DNA from: DASVDE01 sp035558955
GTDB lineage: Bacteria; Actinomycetota; Thermoleophilia; Solirubrobacterales; 70-9
Assembly: GCA_035558955.1 (NCBI GenBank)
Contig: DATMBX010000192.1
Coordinates: 1-12,229 of the forward strand
Length of the DNA: 12,229 nucleotides
Reading direction: 5' to 3'
Numbering within the stretch: the first letter of the stretch is position 1; every line of letters begins with the position of its first letter. The notes under the pieces are model-generated. The model was not told where the DNA came from and did not search any database. It saw only the letters and a list, made by a program, of their open reading frames with translations. The translations under genes and the position numbers were made by a program. This document shows positions 6,981 to 12,229 of this stretch, in pieces.

Positions 6981-8159
6981 ATGGAGAGGGGTTCCACGCA
7001 GGCCGGTCGCAGGCCCCGGGTTTTGATCGCCGGGGGCGGGGTGGCCGCGCTGGAGGCGATGCTGGCCTTGCGGGGTCGCGCGGAGGTCGAGCTGCACGCG
7101 CCGCGCCGCGAGTTCGCCTACCGGCCGCTGGCCGTGGGCGAGCCGTTCGGGGCCGGGCGGGTGCTGACCTTCGATCTCGCCGACCTGGCCGAGCGCGCCG
7201 GCGCCTCCTTTCGCCTCGACAGCGTCATCGCCGTCGACGGCGACCGCCGCCACGTCGTCACCCGCGACGGCCACGAGGTTCCCTACGACTACCTGCTGCT
7301 CGCCCACGGCGTCAGGATGCTGTGGGCGGTGCCGGGCGCCGTCACCTTCTGGGGCGTGCCCGACGAGGGTGGCGTCGCCGAAGTGGTGCGCGGCTTGCGG
7401 GAAGGGGAGCTGCGCAGCGCCGTCTTCACCATGCCCGGCGGCGCCAGCTGGTCGCTGCCGATCTACGAGCTGGCGCTGCTCGCCGAGGCGAGCCTCTCTC
7501 GGGCCGGGGTGACAGGCGCCGAACTGAAGATCGTCACCCCCGAGGACGCGCCACTGAGGTTGTTCGGCGTCAGAGCCGCCGGCCAGGTCACCGCTTTGCT
7601 GGGGGAGCGCGGCATCGAGACCATCGCCGGCGTCCATCCGGTCAAATTCGACCGCGGGCTGCTGCACATCGCTCCGGGCGAGCCGGTCGAAACCGACGCC
7701 GTGGTCAGCTTGCCGCGGCTGGAGGGGCGGCGTATCGCCGGCGTCCCTCACGATCAGGATGGGTTCATCCCAGTCGACGAGCACTGCCGGGCGCTGGGGA
7801 TGGACAGCGTCTTCGCCGCCGGCGACGTCACCGCCTTCCCCGTCAAGCAGGGCGGGATCGCCGCCCAACAGGCCGACGTGGCCGCCGAGGCGATCGCCGC
7901 CGAAATCGGCGCCCCTGCCGACTCACGGCCTTTCGACCCGATCCTGCGCGGAACGCTATGGACGGGGGAGGGGCCGCGCTACCTGTACGGCAGGCTGACC
8001 GGCGGCCACGGCGAGACGTCGGAGCTGACCGACCACGCGCACTGGGAGCACGAGGGCAAGATCGTCGGCGAGCACCTGGCGCCGTTCCTCGACTCGATTC
8101 CTGGAGCCGAGCGGCCCGGGTCGCAGACGGGTGACGGGAATGCGGTGCCTACGGGTTAG
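6981..8159 (+). CDS. FAD-dependent pyridine nucleotide-type oxidoreductase
   Basis: The 392-residue product has the two-dinucleotide-domain layout of NDH-2 or sulfide:quinone reductase relatives. The N-terminal FAD motif is RVLIAGGGVAALEAMLAL, with the acidic ribose contact in VELHAPRREFAYRPL. The middle segment FTMPGGASWSLPIYELALL lies where NAD(P)H binds in this superfamily. The second FAD motif is SVFAAGDVTAFPVKQGGIAAQQA. The paired redox cysteines of SQR or glutathione-reductase-type enzymes are not visible, so thiol-disulfide chemistry is unlikely. The partner (quinone, ferredoxin or other) is unknown. An ATG at 6945 would add 12 residues but lies within a repeat-like block shared with another intergenic region, so I prefer 6981. 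It is convergent with the next gene; the stops are 18 nt apart. Confidence 0.85.
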   Translation: MERGSTQAGRRPRVLIAGGGVAALEAMLALRGRAEVELHAPRREFAYRPLAVGEPFGAGRVLTFDLADLAERAGASFRLDSVIAVDGDRRHVVTRDGHEVPYDYLLLAHGVRMLWAVPGAVTFWGVPDEGGVAEVVRGLREGELRSAVFTMPGGASWSLPIYELALLAEASLSRAGVTGAELKIVTPEDAPLRLFGVRAAGQVTALLGERGIETIAGVHPVKFDRGLLHIAPGEPVETDAVVSLPRLEGRRIAGVPHDQDGFIPVDEHCRALGMDSVFAAGDVTAFPVKQGGIAAQQADVAAEAIAAEIGAPADSRPFDPILRGTLWTGEGPRYLYGRLTGGHGETSELTDHAHWEHEGKIVGEHLAPFLDSIPGAERPGSQTGDGNAVPTG

Positions 8160-8177
8160 CGAGTATGCCGTCGGCCG

Positions 8178-8879
8178 CTAGCGGAGGAGGGGGAAGACGC
8201 AGCGGTAGTTTCTCGAAAAAGTTTGCAGAGAAGATCCAACAACCCCGGCAGGCGAAACGGTTGCAGTGCTATAGACATCTGGTGACGTGTAGCTGGTGAT
8301 GTCACTTGTCCACTCACTCCCGAGATCGAGTGTGGCCTGCTGCGAATATGCAGCGAGCGAGAGTGCTTCAGGCAATTCTCCACCCTGAGCCGCACATGAT
8401 TGAGCCGCTGCGGGAGCCGGCACAGGTGTCACGCTCGCCGATGTCTGCCAACAAGCGCTCGCGAACAACTCGGTCCCCGGCAGGCACCCAGCCTCATACC
8501 CGTTCACTTTGCTCGCGTTCACCGCGTTGACGGCATTGAGCGCGGTATCGGCGCTGGTTGCGTTTTTGGCGAAGTCGGCGGTGTCGGCGTGGGCCGCCTC
8601 GGGCACCTGGCCGAGGCTCAGCTCGTCGATCTCCAGGCCGGTGACGACGCCGGGCGCTCCCGCGGCGGCGGAGGGCAGGGAGGCGAGCACGCCGGGCGCC
8701 AGCCGGTTGGCCGTGACCGACTTTGGCTTCAGGCGGTTTCCGGGCAGCGACTTCACCTTGATCGCCTTGCCGCTGATCTTGGCGCTCTTCGCCGCGTAGA
8801 CGGTGCCGCTCATCGCCATGAACAGCGCGAGCATCGAGATCACTAGAGATGGCGACGGCCGGCGGAGTCCCTGCCTCAT
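8178..8879 (-). CDS. secreted protein with lectin-like C-terminal domain
   Basis: The 233-residue protein starts at the ATG at 8879, preceded by AAGGAA at about 7 nt on the minus strand, a good ribosome site. A signal peptide (PSPSLVISMLALFMAMSGTVYAA) is followed by a basic segment with KVKSLPGNRLKPKSVTANRL. Next comes an alanine/asparagine-rich low-complexity repeat (ADTADFAKNATSADTALNAV), perhaps a stalk. A cysteine-containing C-terminal domain of about 100 residues (GCLPGTELF, CWQTSA, SCAAQGGELPEALSL, EWTSDITSY, YRCVFPLL) resembles C-type-lectin or sulfatase-modifying-factor-like folds. I associate this arrangement with Solirubrobacterales surface proteins; the ligand is unknown. The DNA for the C-terminal domain (about 8200-8500) is clearly poorer in GC than that for the linker (about 52-58% against 85% in 60-nt samples). 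The frame stays open upstream to 9332 but runs opposite the transporter. Confidence 0.75.
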   Translation of the reverse strand: MRQGLRRPSPSLVISMLALFMAMSGTVYAAKSAKISGKAIKVKSLPGNRLKPKSVTANRLAPGVLASLPSAAAGAPGVVTGLEIDELSLGQVPEAAHADTADFAKNATSADTALNAVNAVNASKVNGYEAGCLPGTELFASACWQTSASVTPVPAPAAAQSCAAQGGELPEALSLAAYSQQATLDLGSEWTSDITSYTSPDVYSTATVSPAGVVGSSLQTFSRNYRCVFPLLR

Positions 8880-8980
8880 CGTCTTTTCCTTCCAATCGAA
8901 GTGCCAAAACGGCCCGGCGGGGAGCCGAGCGGGCGGCGACGTTACTGCGGCCATTCGCACCGGTAGACAGATATTCAGTG

Positions 8981-9025
8981 GTCGAAAGCCGCCTTCTTCG
9001 GCTACGGGCGTTCCGCTGCGACTTA
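8981..9025 (+). repeat. second copy of the ordered-motif block
   Basis: GTCGAAAGCCG (8981-8991), GGGCGT (9006-9011) and CGACTTA (9019-9025) repeat the order seen at 6922-6969. This copy runs into the long palindrome at 9009-9059, sharing its left arm. AGCCG/CGGCT (8987-9003 area) could form a small extra hairpin. Confidence 0.45.
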
Positions 9026-9059
9026 TGAGCCCTATGCAGACATAAGTCGCAGCGGAACG
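9009..9059. repeat. 19-bp perfect palindrome, copy 1 of an interspersed family
   Basis: The left arm CGTTCCGCTGCGACTTATG (9009-9027) is perfectly complementary to 9041-9059 across a 13-nt loop that contains GCCCTATGCAG. The outer stem TTCCGCTG/CAGCGGAA and the loop recur at 11481-11529, where the inner stem differs on both sides together. No T-run follows on either strand. It lies between divergent genes and ends just before the candidate -10 of the ZIP gene. Confidence 0.85.
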
Positions 9060-9060
9060 G

Positions 9061-9066
9061 TCTAAT
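9061..9066 (+). promoter_or_regulatory. candidate -10 hexamer of the ZIP gene
   Basis: TCTAAT (one base from TATAAT) lies 6 nt before the GTG at 9073, directly after the long palindrome. If used, the mRNA would be leaderless and the palindrome would occupy the -35 and spacer region. The alternative is a normal leader using the G-run at 9067-9071 as a poor ribosome site. Confidence 0.35.
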
Positions 9067-9072
9067 GGGGGC

Positions 9073-9813
9073 GTGCCCGACCTGCTCGTCCTATTTCTCG
9101 CCGCCTGCGGTACTGCACTCGCCACCGGGCTGGGCGCGATTCCCGTCTTCTTTCTCGGCGACCGTGCGGCGCAGCTGACTCCGCTCCTGCTTGGCTTCGC
9201 CGCCGGCGTGATGGGAGTCGCCTCTATCGTCGGCCTGCTGCTGCCGGCGACCGACGAGGGCTCCGTCGTGGCCATCGTCACCGGGTTTCTTCTCGGCGCC
9301 GGCCTGCTCGGCGTCGCCCGTCGCCACCTCAAGACGGATCACCCGTTCATGGGGCGCAGCGGCCCCGGCGCTCGCACGTCGGCGCTGGTCTTCGTCGTCC
9401 TCTTCGTCCACAGCCTGCCCGAGGGGCTCGCCGTCGGCACCGCCTTCGCCTCCGACCGGGCCGGGCTCAGCCTCTTCGTAATCCTCGCGATCGCGATCCA
9501 GAACATCCCCGAGGGGACCAGCGTCGCGGTCCCGATGGCGGCGGCCGGCTACAGCCGCGCCCGCCAGTTCTGGGCGGCGGTTGGAACCAGCGCGCCGCAG
9601 CCGGTCGGCGCGATCCTCGCCTTCATCGCCGTCGAAGAGGTTCAGTCCCTGCTGCCCTTCTCCTTCGCTTTCGCCGCCGGCGCGATGCTGACCCTGATCG
9701 TCGTCGAGCTGCTGCCCCAGGCCTACGCCCGACGGGCTCGCTTCGGGCCGACCGTAGGCATAGCCGCGGGCGCCGCGGTCATGCTCGTCCTCAGCGCCCT
9801 GCTCGGCGTTTAG
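9073..9813 (+). CDS. ZIP-family divalent metal transporter
   Basis: The 246-residue integral membrane protein has about eight hydrophobic segments. Two central helices carry the metal-site signatures of the family: VHSLPEGLAVG (His113, Glu117) and IQNIPEGTSVA (Asn144, Glu147). VVELLPQAY near residue 210 is also typical. ZIP proteins import zinc, iron or related divalent metals towards the cytoplasm; the metal cannot be read from the sequence. The loop between the third and fourth helices is short and lacks a long His-rich run. The gene starts with GTG 14 nt after the palindrome at 9009-9059 and is followed by a cobalamin riboswitch operon. A role in cobalt supply is therefore conceivable, but there is no direct evidence for it. 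Confidence 0.9.
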   Translation: MPDLLVLFLAACGTALATGLGAIPVFFLGDRAAQLTPLLLGFAAGVMGVASIVGLLLPATDEGSVVAIVTGFLLGAGLLGVARRHLKTDHPFMGRSGPGARTSALVFVVLFVHSLPEGLAVGTAFASDRAGLSLFVILAIAIQNIPEGTSVAVPMAAAGYSRARQFWAAVGTSAPQPVGAILAFIAVEEVQSLLPFSFAFAAGAMLTLIVVELLPQAYARRARFGPTVGIAAGAAVMLVLSALLGV

Positions 9814-9826
9814 GCCGGCGGCCGCC

Positions 9827-9854
9827 TTGACGGATACACTCGCCCGCGTACATA
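9827..9854 (+). promoter_or_regulatory. candidate promoter of the B12 operon
   Basis: TTGACG (9827-9832) is a good -35 match. TACATA (9849-9854) follows after 16 nt but is a poor -10. TACACT (9835-9840), the same hexamer as before the TPR gene, is an alternative -10 and would start the RNA near 9847, just before the aptamer. One of these should drive the riboswitch transcript. Confidence 0.35.
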
Positions 9855-9855
9855 C

Positions 9856-10018
9856 GGTCGGTGGTCAAGGGAAGTCCGGTGCGAAACCGGCGCGGTCCCG
9901 CCACTGTGACCGGGAAAGGAAGTCGCAGGCGCACGTTGCGCCGGCCACTGGGGGCGACACAGAGCCCCCGGGAAGGTGCGGCCGTCCACCCCGGAAGCCA
10001 GGAGACCTGTCCCCGGCC
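9856..10018 (+). promoter_or_regulatory. cobalamin (B12) riboswitch aptamer
   Basis: The conserved cobalamin aptamer core is present: GTCAAGGGAAGTCCGGTGCG, then CGGTCCCGCCACTGTGACCG (CCGCCACTGTGA at 9898-9909), and the B12 box AGCCAGGAGACCTGTC at 9996-10011. A closing P1 stem is plausible between GGTCGG (9856-9861) and CCGGCC (10013-10018). The region between the core and the box forms GC-rich peripheral stems. It should bind adenosylcobalamin or a related corrinoid and lower expression of the operon that starts at 10053. Confidence 0.95.
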
Positions 10019-10052
10019 AGCCATGACAACCCTCGAGGAAAGGGTGGCTTAA
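10019..10052 (+). promoter_or_regulatory. riboswitch expression platform with sequestered ribosome site
   Basis: The Shine-Dalgarno-like AGGAAAGGG (10036-10044) lies 8 nt before the ATG at 10053. It falls in a hairpin formed by ACCCT (10029-10033) and AGGGT (10041-10045), with a second helix AGCC (10019-10022) and GGCT (10046-10049) below it. This suggests control of translation rather than termination; there is no T-run. How ligand binding shifts this hairpin is not visible. Confidence 0.5.
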
Positions 10053-10805
10053 ATGCCAAGATCCATCTCATTCCGGCTGGTCGCCGCGTGCGCGCTGGTC
10101 GTCGTATTCGCCCTCTCGACCGCCGTTTCGGCGTTCGCGAAGGGCCCACTCGCCAACCTGCGGGTGGTGAGCAGCACCGGCAAGGTCCTCGCCGAGGATT
10201 CGCTCGGCGCCGGCACCGCGTCGATCAAGACCAGTCCGAAGGCCGACTGCTTCGGCACCGGCACCGGCGGCAGCGGCAGATCGGTGACCATCCCGGGGCC
10301 GACGGCGTTGGGCCTGCTGATCCAGGCCTCGAAGTTCACCCCGGCGCTGAAGCCGGTGTTGATCTCCGACCACTTCGACTTCGGTCTCGCGCTCTGCGGG
10401 GTCGGCGGTCAGGTGGCGACCATGAAGCTGTCCTGGTACCTGAAGGTCAACCACAAGAACCCGAATCTCGGCGGCGAGACGGTGAAAGTGCGCGCCGGCG
10501 ACGACGTGCTCTGGGTTTTGGCCCCCTTTCCCTACCCCGACGAGCTGGCGCTGACCGCGCCGGACAGGGCGAAGGCTGGGACGCCGTTCGGTGTCCGTGT
10601 CTTCTCCTATGACGACAGAGGGAAAAGGACGCCCGCCGCCGGAGTGAAGGTGAAGGGCGCGACGAAACCGACCGGAGGGGACGGCCGCACCACGGTCGTG
10701 TTGAACAATCCCGCCCGGTTGATCGCCCGCCATGGCAAGGACATCCCGTCCAACACCGAGGCGGTTTGCATCGGAGGCAAGTGCCCCGGCAGCTCGGGTA
10801 AATGA
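10053..10805 (+). CDS. secreted transcobalamin-like (DUF4430) protein
   Basis: The 250-residue product has a signal peptide (hydrophobic 8-28, likely cleavage after AFA at 29) and no lipobox. Residues about 35-160 match the DUF4430 pattern, the fold of the C-terminal domain of transcobalamin and intrinsic factor: TALGLLIQAS, then SWYLKVNHKNPNLGG and TVKVRAGDDVLWVLAP. A second domain, about 165-245, looks immunoglobulin-like (ELALTAPDRAKAGTPFGVRV). Four cysteines (66, 115, 239, 244) could form disulfides. It is the first gene after the cobalamin riboswitch and overlaps the next gene by 4 nt (ATGA), so translation is probably coupled. A role in extracytoplasmic capture of corrinoid is inferred from the fold and the riboswitch; direct binding is unproven. 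Confidence 0.82.
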   Translation: MPRSISFRLVAACALVVVFALSTAVSAFAKGPLANLRVVSSTGKVLAEDSLGAGTASIKTSPKADCFGTGTGGSGRSVTIPGPTALGLLIQASKFTPALKPVLISDHFDFGLALCGVGGQVATMKLSWYLKVNHKNPNLGGETVKVRAGDDVLWVLAPFPYPDELALTAPDRAKAGTPFGVRVFSYDDRGKRTPAAGVKVKGATKPTGGDGRTTVVLNNPARLIARHGKDIPSNTEAVCIGGKCPGSSGK

Positions 10806-11767
10806 CCGGGCGCCGTGGCACGGCGGTCGCGATTGCGCTGCTTGCGGCGCTCGCGACCGCCGGCTGCGGCCTCGGTCCGGGAGAGGGCCGCGGCGATGTC
10901 GAGCTGACGGTTACCCGGGACTTCGGAGCAGAGTCGCTCCTCGGTCACTCGGTCGGCGACGTCACCGAGTCCGACACGGTGATGCGGGTGCTGGACCGCA
11001 ACGCCGAGATAACGACCCGCTACGGCGGCGGTTTCGTGCAGTCGATCGACGGACTCGAGGCCGACCGGAGCTTTGGCGACTCCTACGACTGGTTCTTCTA
11101 CGTCAACGGGGTCGAGTCGACCGTGGGCGCCGCCGACTATCGACTGCGCGGCGGCGAGCGGATCTGGTGGGACTACCGTGAGTGGTCGGAGGCGATGCGG
11201 GTTCCGGCCGTGGTTGGGTCATGGCCGCAGCCGTTCGCCGGCGGCTATGAGGGTAAGCGGCGGCCGGTGTCGGTCGAATGCCAGGGTGGGGGGCAGGCCT
11301 GCGCGGAGGCGCGCAAGCGGTTGGAGCAAGTAGGGGCGGATGTCACGAACGGTGCCCCGGTCGGCGCAATCCGAGTGCTGGTCGGCCCCTGGGCACAGCT
11401 ACGGCGCGACCCCGCTGCGTCCCAGATCGAGGACGGACCGCAGGCAAGCGGCGTCTTCGCAGACTTCGCCCCCGCCGCGCCTTCCGCTGTTCCTTTTGTG
11501 CCCTATGCGGACAAAAGGAACAGCGGAGGCTTTGGGCGGCTGTGGGGACTTGACCGCGAGGGGCAGGGGGTTCGACCGTTTGAGCCGGGCGCGGGCCTGG
11601 TTGCGGCGACGCGCCGCTACGACGCGCCGCCGGTTTGGGTCGTCACAGGGGCGACGGCGGCGGGCGTGCATGCCGCGGCGGGATTGCTCGACGCGGCCGA
11701 TCTGCGCGACCATTACGCGGTCGCGACAGAGGACGGGGAGGAGATTCCCTTGCCGATGGGCAGTTGA
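10802..11767 (+). CDS. DUF4430 lipoprotein, putative corrinoid-binding component
   Basis: The 321-residue product has a lipoprotein signal (AIALLAALATAGC, lipidated Cys22), so it should be anchored on the outer face of the membrane. Residues about 33-128 are a clear DUF4430 domain (SVGDVTESDTVMRVLDRNAE, GGGFVQSIDGLEAD, YDWFFYVNGVES, YRLRGGERIWWDYREW), the transcobalamin C-terminal fold. A second domain of unknown type, about 135-321, follows (PVSVECQGGG..CAEARKRL, IRVLVGPWAQLRRDP, VWVVTGATAAGVHAAAGLLD). It starts inside the stop of the previous gene and ends 1 nt before the ECF T gene, so the three form one operon. Odd feature: residues about 227-243 (PSAVPFVPYADKRNSGG) are encoded by a long palindrome of the same family as the intergenic one at 9009-9059. 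That looks like an in-frame insertion. Confidence 0.85.
   Translation: MTGRRGTAVAIALLAALATAGCGLGPGEGRGDVELTVTRDFGAESLLGHSVGDVTESDTVMRVLDRNAEITTRYGGGFVQSIDGLEADRSFGDSYDWFFYVNGVESTVGAADYRLRGGERIWWDYREWSEAMRVPAVVGSWPQPFAGGYEGKRRPVSVECQGGGQACAEARKRLEQVGADVTNGAPVGAIRVLVGPWAQLRRDPAASQIEDGPQASGVFADFAPAAPSAVPFVPYADKRNSGGFGRLWGLDREGQGVRPFEPGAGLVAATRRYDAPPVWVVTGATAAGVHAAAGLLDAADLRDHYAVATEDGEEIPLPMGS
11481..11529. repeat. palindrome copy 2, inside the lipoprotein gene
   Basis: TCCGCTGTTCCTTTTGT (11483-11499) pairs perfectly over 17 bp with 11511-11527 around the 11-nt loop GCCCTATGCGG. One wobble and one more pair extend the stem to 11481/11529 in RNA. The outer stem and loop match the copy at 9009-9059 (loop differs by one base, A to G). 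The T-rich inner stem stands out from the GC-rich coding sequence on both sides. Confidence 0.85.
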
Positions 11768-11768
11768 G

Positions 11769-12229
11769 ATGAAATCGCCGTTCGCCTACACGCCGAGGCC
11801 AGGCCCGCTCCAGGCGGCGTCGCCCGGGGCGGCGGTCGCTTTCCTCGGCGCCCTCGTCGCGGTCGCCTTCCTCTACTCGACCCCGATCGTCCTCGCCGCG
11901 GCCGGCCTCGCCGCGGTCCTCGCCGGCCGGCTCGCCGGCGCTCGCGACGCCGTTCGCGCGGCGCTTCGCATGGGCCTTTCTCTGGCGGTGCTGATCGTCG
12001 CCGTCAACGCGCTGGTGGTCAGTCGGGGCGAGACGGTGATCGCCCGCCTCGGCGATTGGCCGCTCCTGGGGCAGGTCGACGTAACCGCCGAGGCGATCGC
12101 CGCGGGCGCCGTGATCGGCCTGCGCGCCGCGGTCGCGATGATCGCCTTCGCCGTCTACTCGGCCTGCGTCGACCCCGACCGCGTCCTGCGTGCTCTGCGC
12201 CCCTTCGCCGGCCGCTCGGCCCTCACCGC
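11769..12229 (+). CDS. ECF transporter T component (partial, runs off right edge)
   Basis: The ATG at 11769 follows the lipoprotein stop by 1 nt, and the frame is open to the window end (153 codons seen). The product begins MKSPFAYTPRPGPLQ and has hydrophobic helices with VAFLGALVAVAFLYSTPIVL, GLSLAVLIVAVNALVV and GAVIGLRAAVAMIAFAVY. The early Pro-rich start, the helix pair, the NALVV..GETVI segment and the VDPDRVLRALRPFAG helix fit the T (EcfT/CbiQ-like) membrane subunit of energy-coupling factor transporters. That subunit links a substrate-binding S subunit to the ATPases. The signature Ala-Arg-Gly coupling motifs would lie beyond the window. Its position in a B12-riboswitch operon suggests cobalt or corrinoid uptake. 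The ATPase and S genes are presumably downstream. Confidence 0.83.
   Translation, partial: MKSPFAYTPRPGPLQAASPGAAVAFLGALVAVAFLYSTPIVLAAAGLAAVLAGRLAGARDAVRAALRMGLSLAVLIVAVNALVVSRGETVIARLGDWPLLGQVDVTAEAIAAGAVIGLRAAVAMIAFAVYSACVDPDRVLRALRPFAGRSALT

Noticed and set aside
6922..6981. DosR-type operator near the PRTase and oxidoreductase genes
   Set aside because: No match to the GGGACT-N-AGTCCC core was found here or in the other intergenic gaps.
9009..9059. Intrinsic terminator
   Set aside because: No T-run on either side, and it lies between divergent gene starts, not after a gene.
8880..9332. Upstream extension of the secreted-protein frame
   Set aside because: It crosses the palindrome and the start of the ZIP gene; the ATG at 8879 has a good ribosome site and a signal peptide right after it.
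1..12229. CRISPR array, insertion sequence, integrase or phage genes
   Set aside because: No regularly spaced repeats, transposase or recombinase motifs or attachment-site duplications were seen beside the two tRNAs or elsewhere.

Overview
The window is high-GC DNA, densely packed with genes. It looks like an actinobacterium of the class Thermoleophilia (Solirubrobacterales-like); this is inference, not proof. The clues are the small secreted protein at 8178-8879, whose N-terminus is of a kind I associate with that group; a TreT-type trehalose synthase; a DosS-like GAF-GAF kinase; and several starts without a Shine-Dalgarno sequence but with a -10-like hexamer 6-8 nt upstream.

Layout. 1-373: 3' end of an alpha/beta hydrolase gene. 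421-649: divergent tRNA-Leu(CAG) and tRNA-Glu(CTC). 711-1091: small TPR protein, convergent with a secreted trypsin-like serine protease (1088-2047, minus). The protease lies 18 nt downstream of a GAF-GAF histidine kinase (2066-3856, minus). A NarL-type response regulator (3983-4699, plus) diverges from the kinase and is followed on the plus strand by trehalose synthase treT, a phosphoribosyltransferase and an FAD-dependent oxidoreductase. A secreted protein with a lectin-like C-terminus (8178-8879, minus) diverges from a ZIP-family metal transporter (9073-9813, plus). The window ends in a cobalamin-riboswitch operon: riboswitch (about 9856-10018), a secreted transcobalamin-like (DUF4430) protein, a DUF4430 lipoprotein and the start of an ECF transporter T component, which runs off the right edge.

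How the genes fit together. The middle block reads as a signalling and stress-survival cluster: a DosS/DosT-like sensor keeping a histidine at the expected haem-ligand position, its likely partner regulator, trehalose synthesis and a redox flavoprotein. The right block reads as cobalt or corrinoid acquisition: metal transporter, B12 riboswitch, two extracytoplasmic proteins of the transcobalamin C-terminal fold, and an ECF membrane component.

The least expected structure is a pair of long hairpin-forming palindromes (9009-9059 and 11481-11529). They share the outer stem and an 11-nt loop but differ in the inner stem, with both sides changed together so pairing is kept. One lies in the ZIP promoter region; the other lies in frame inside the DUF4430 lipoprotein gene. 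A further ordered set of short matches links the DNA beside the first palindrome (8981-9025) to the gap before the oxidoreductase (6922-6969). Together these suggest an interspersed palindromic repeat family, which I cannot name.
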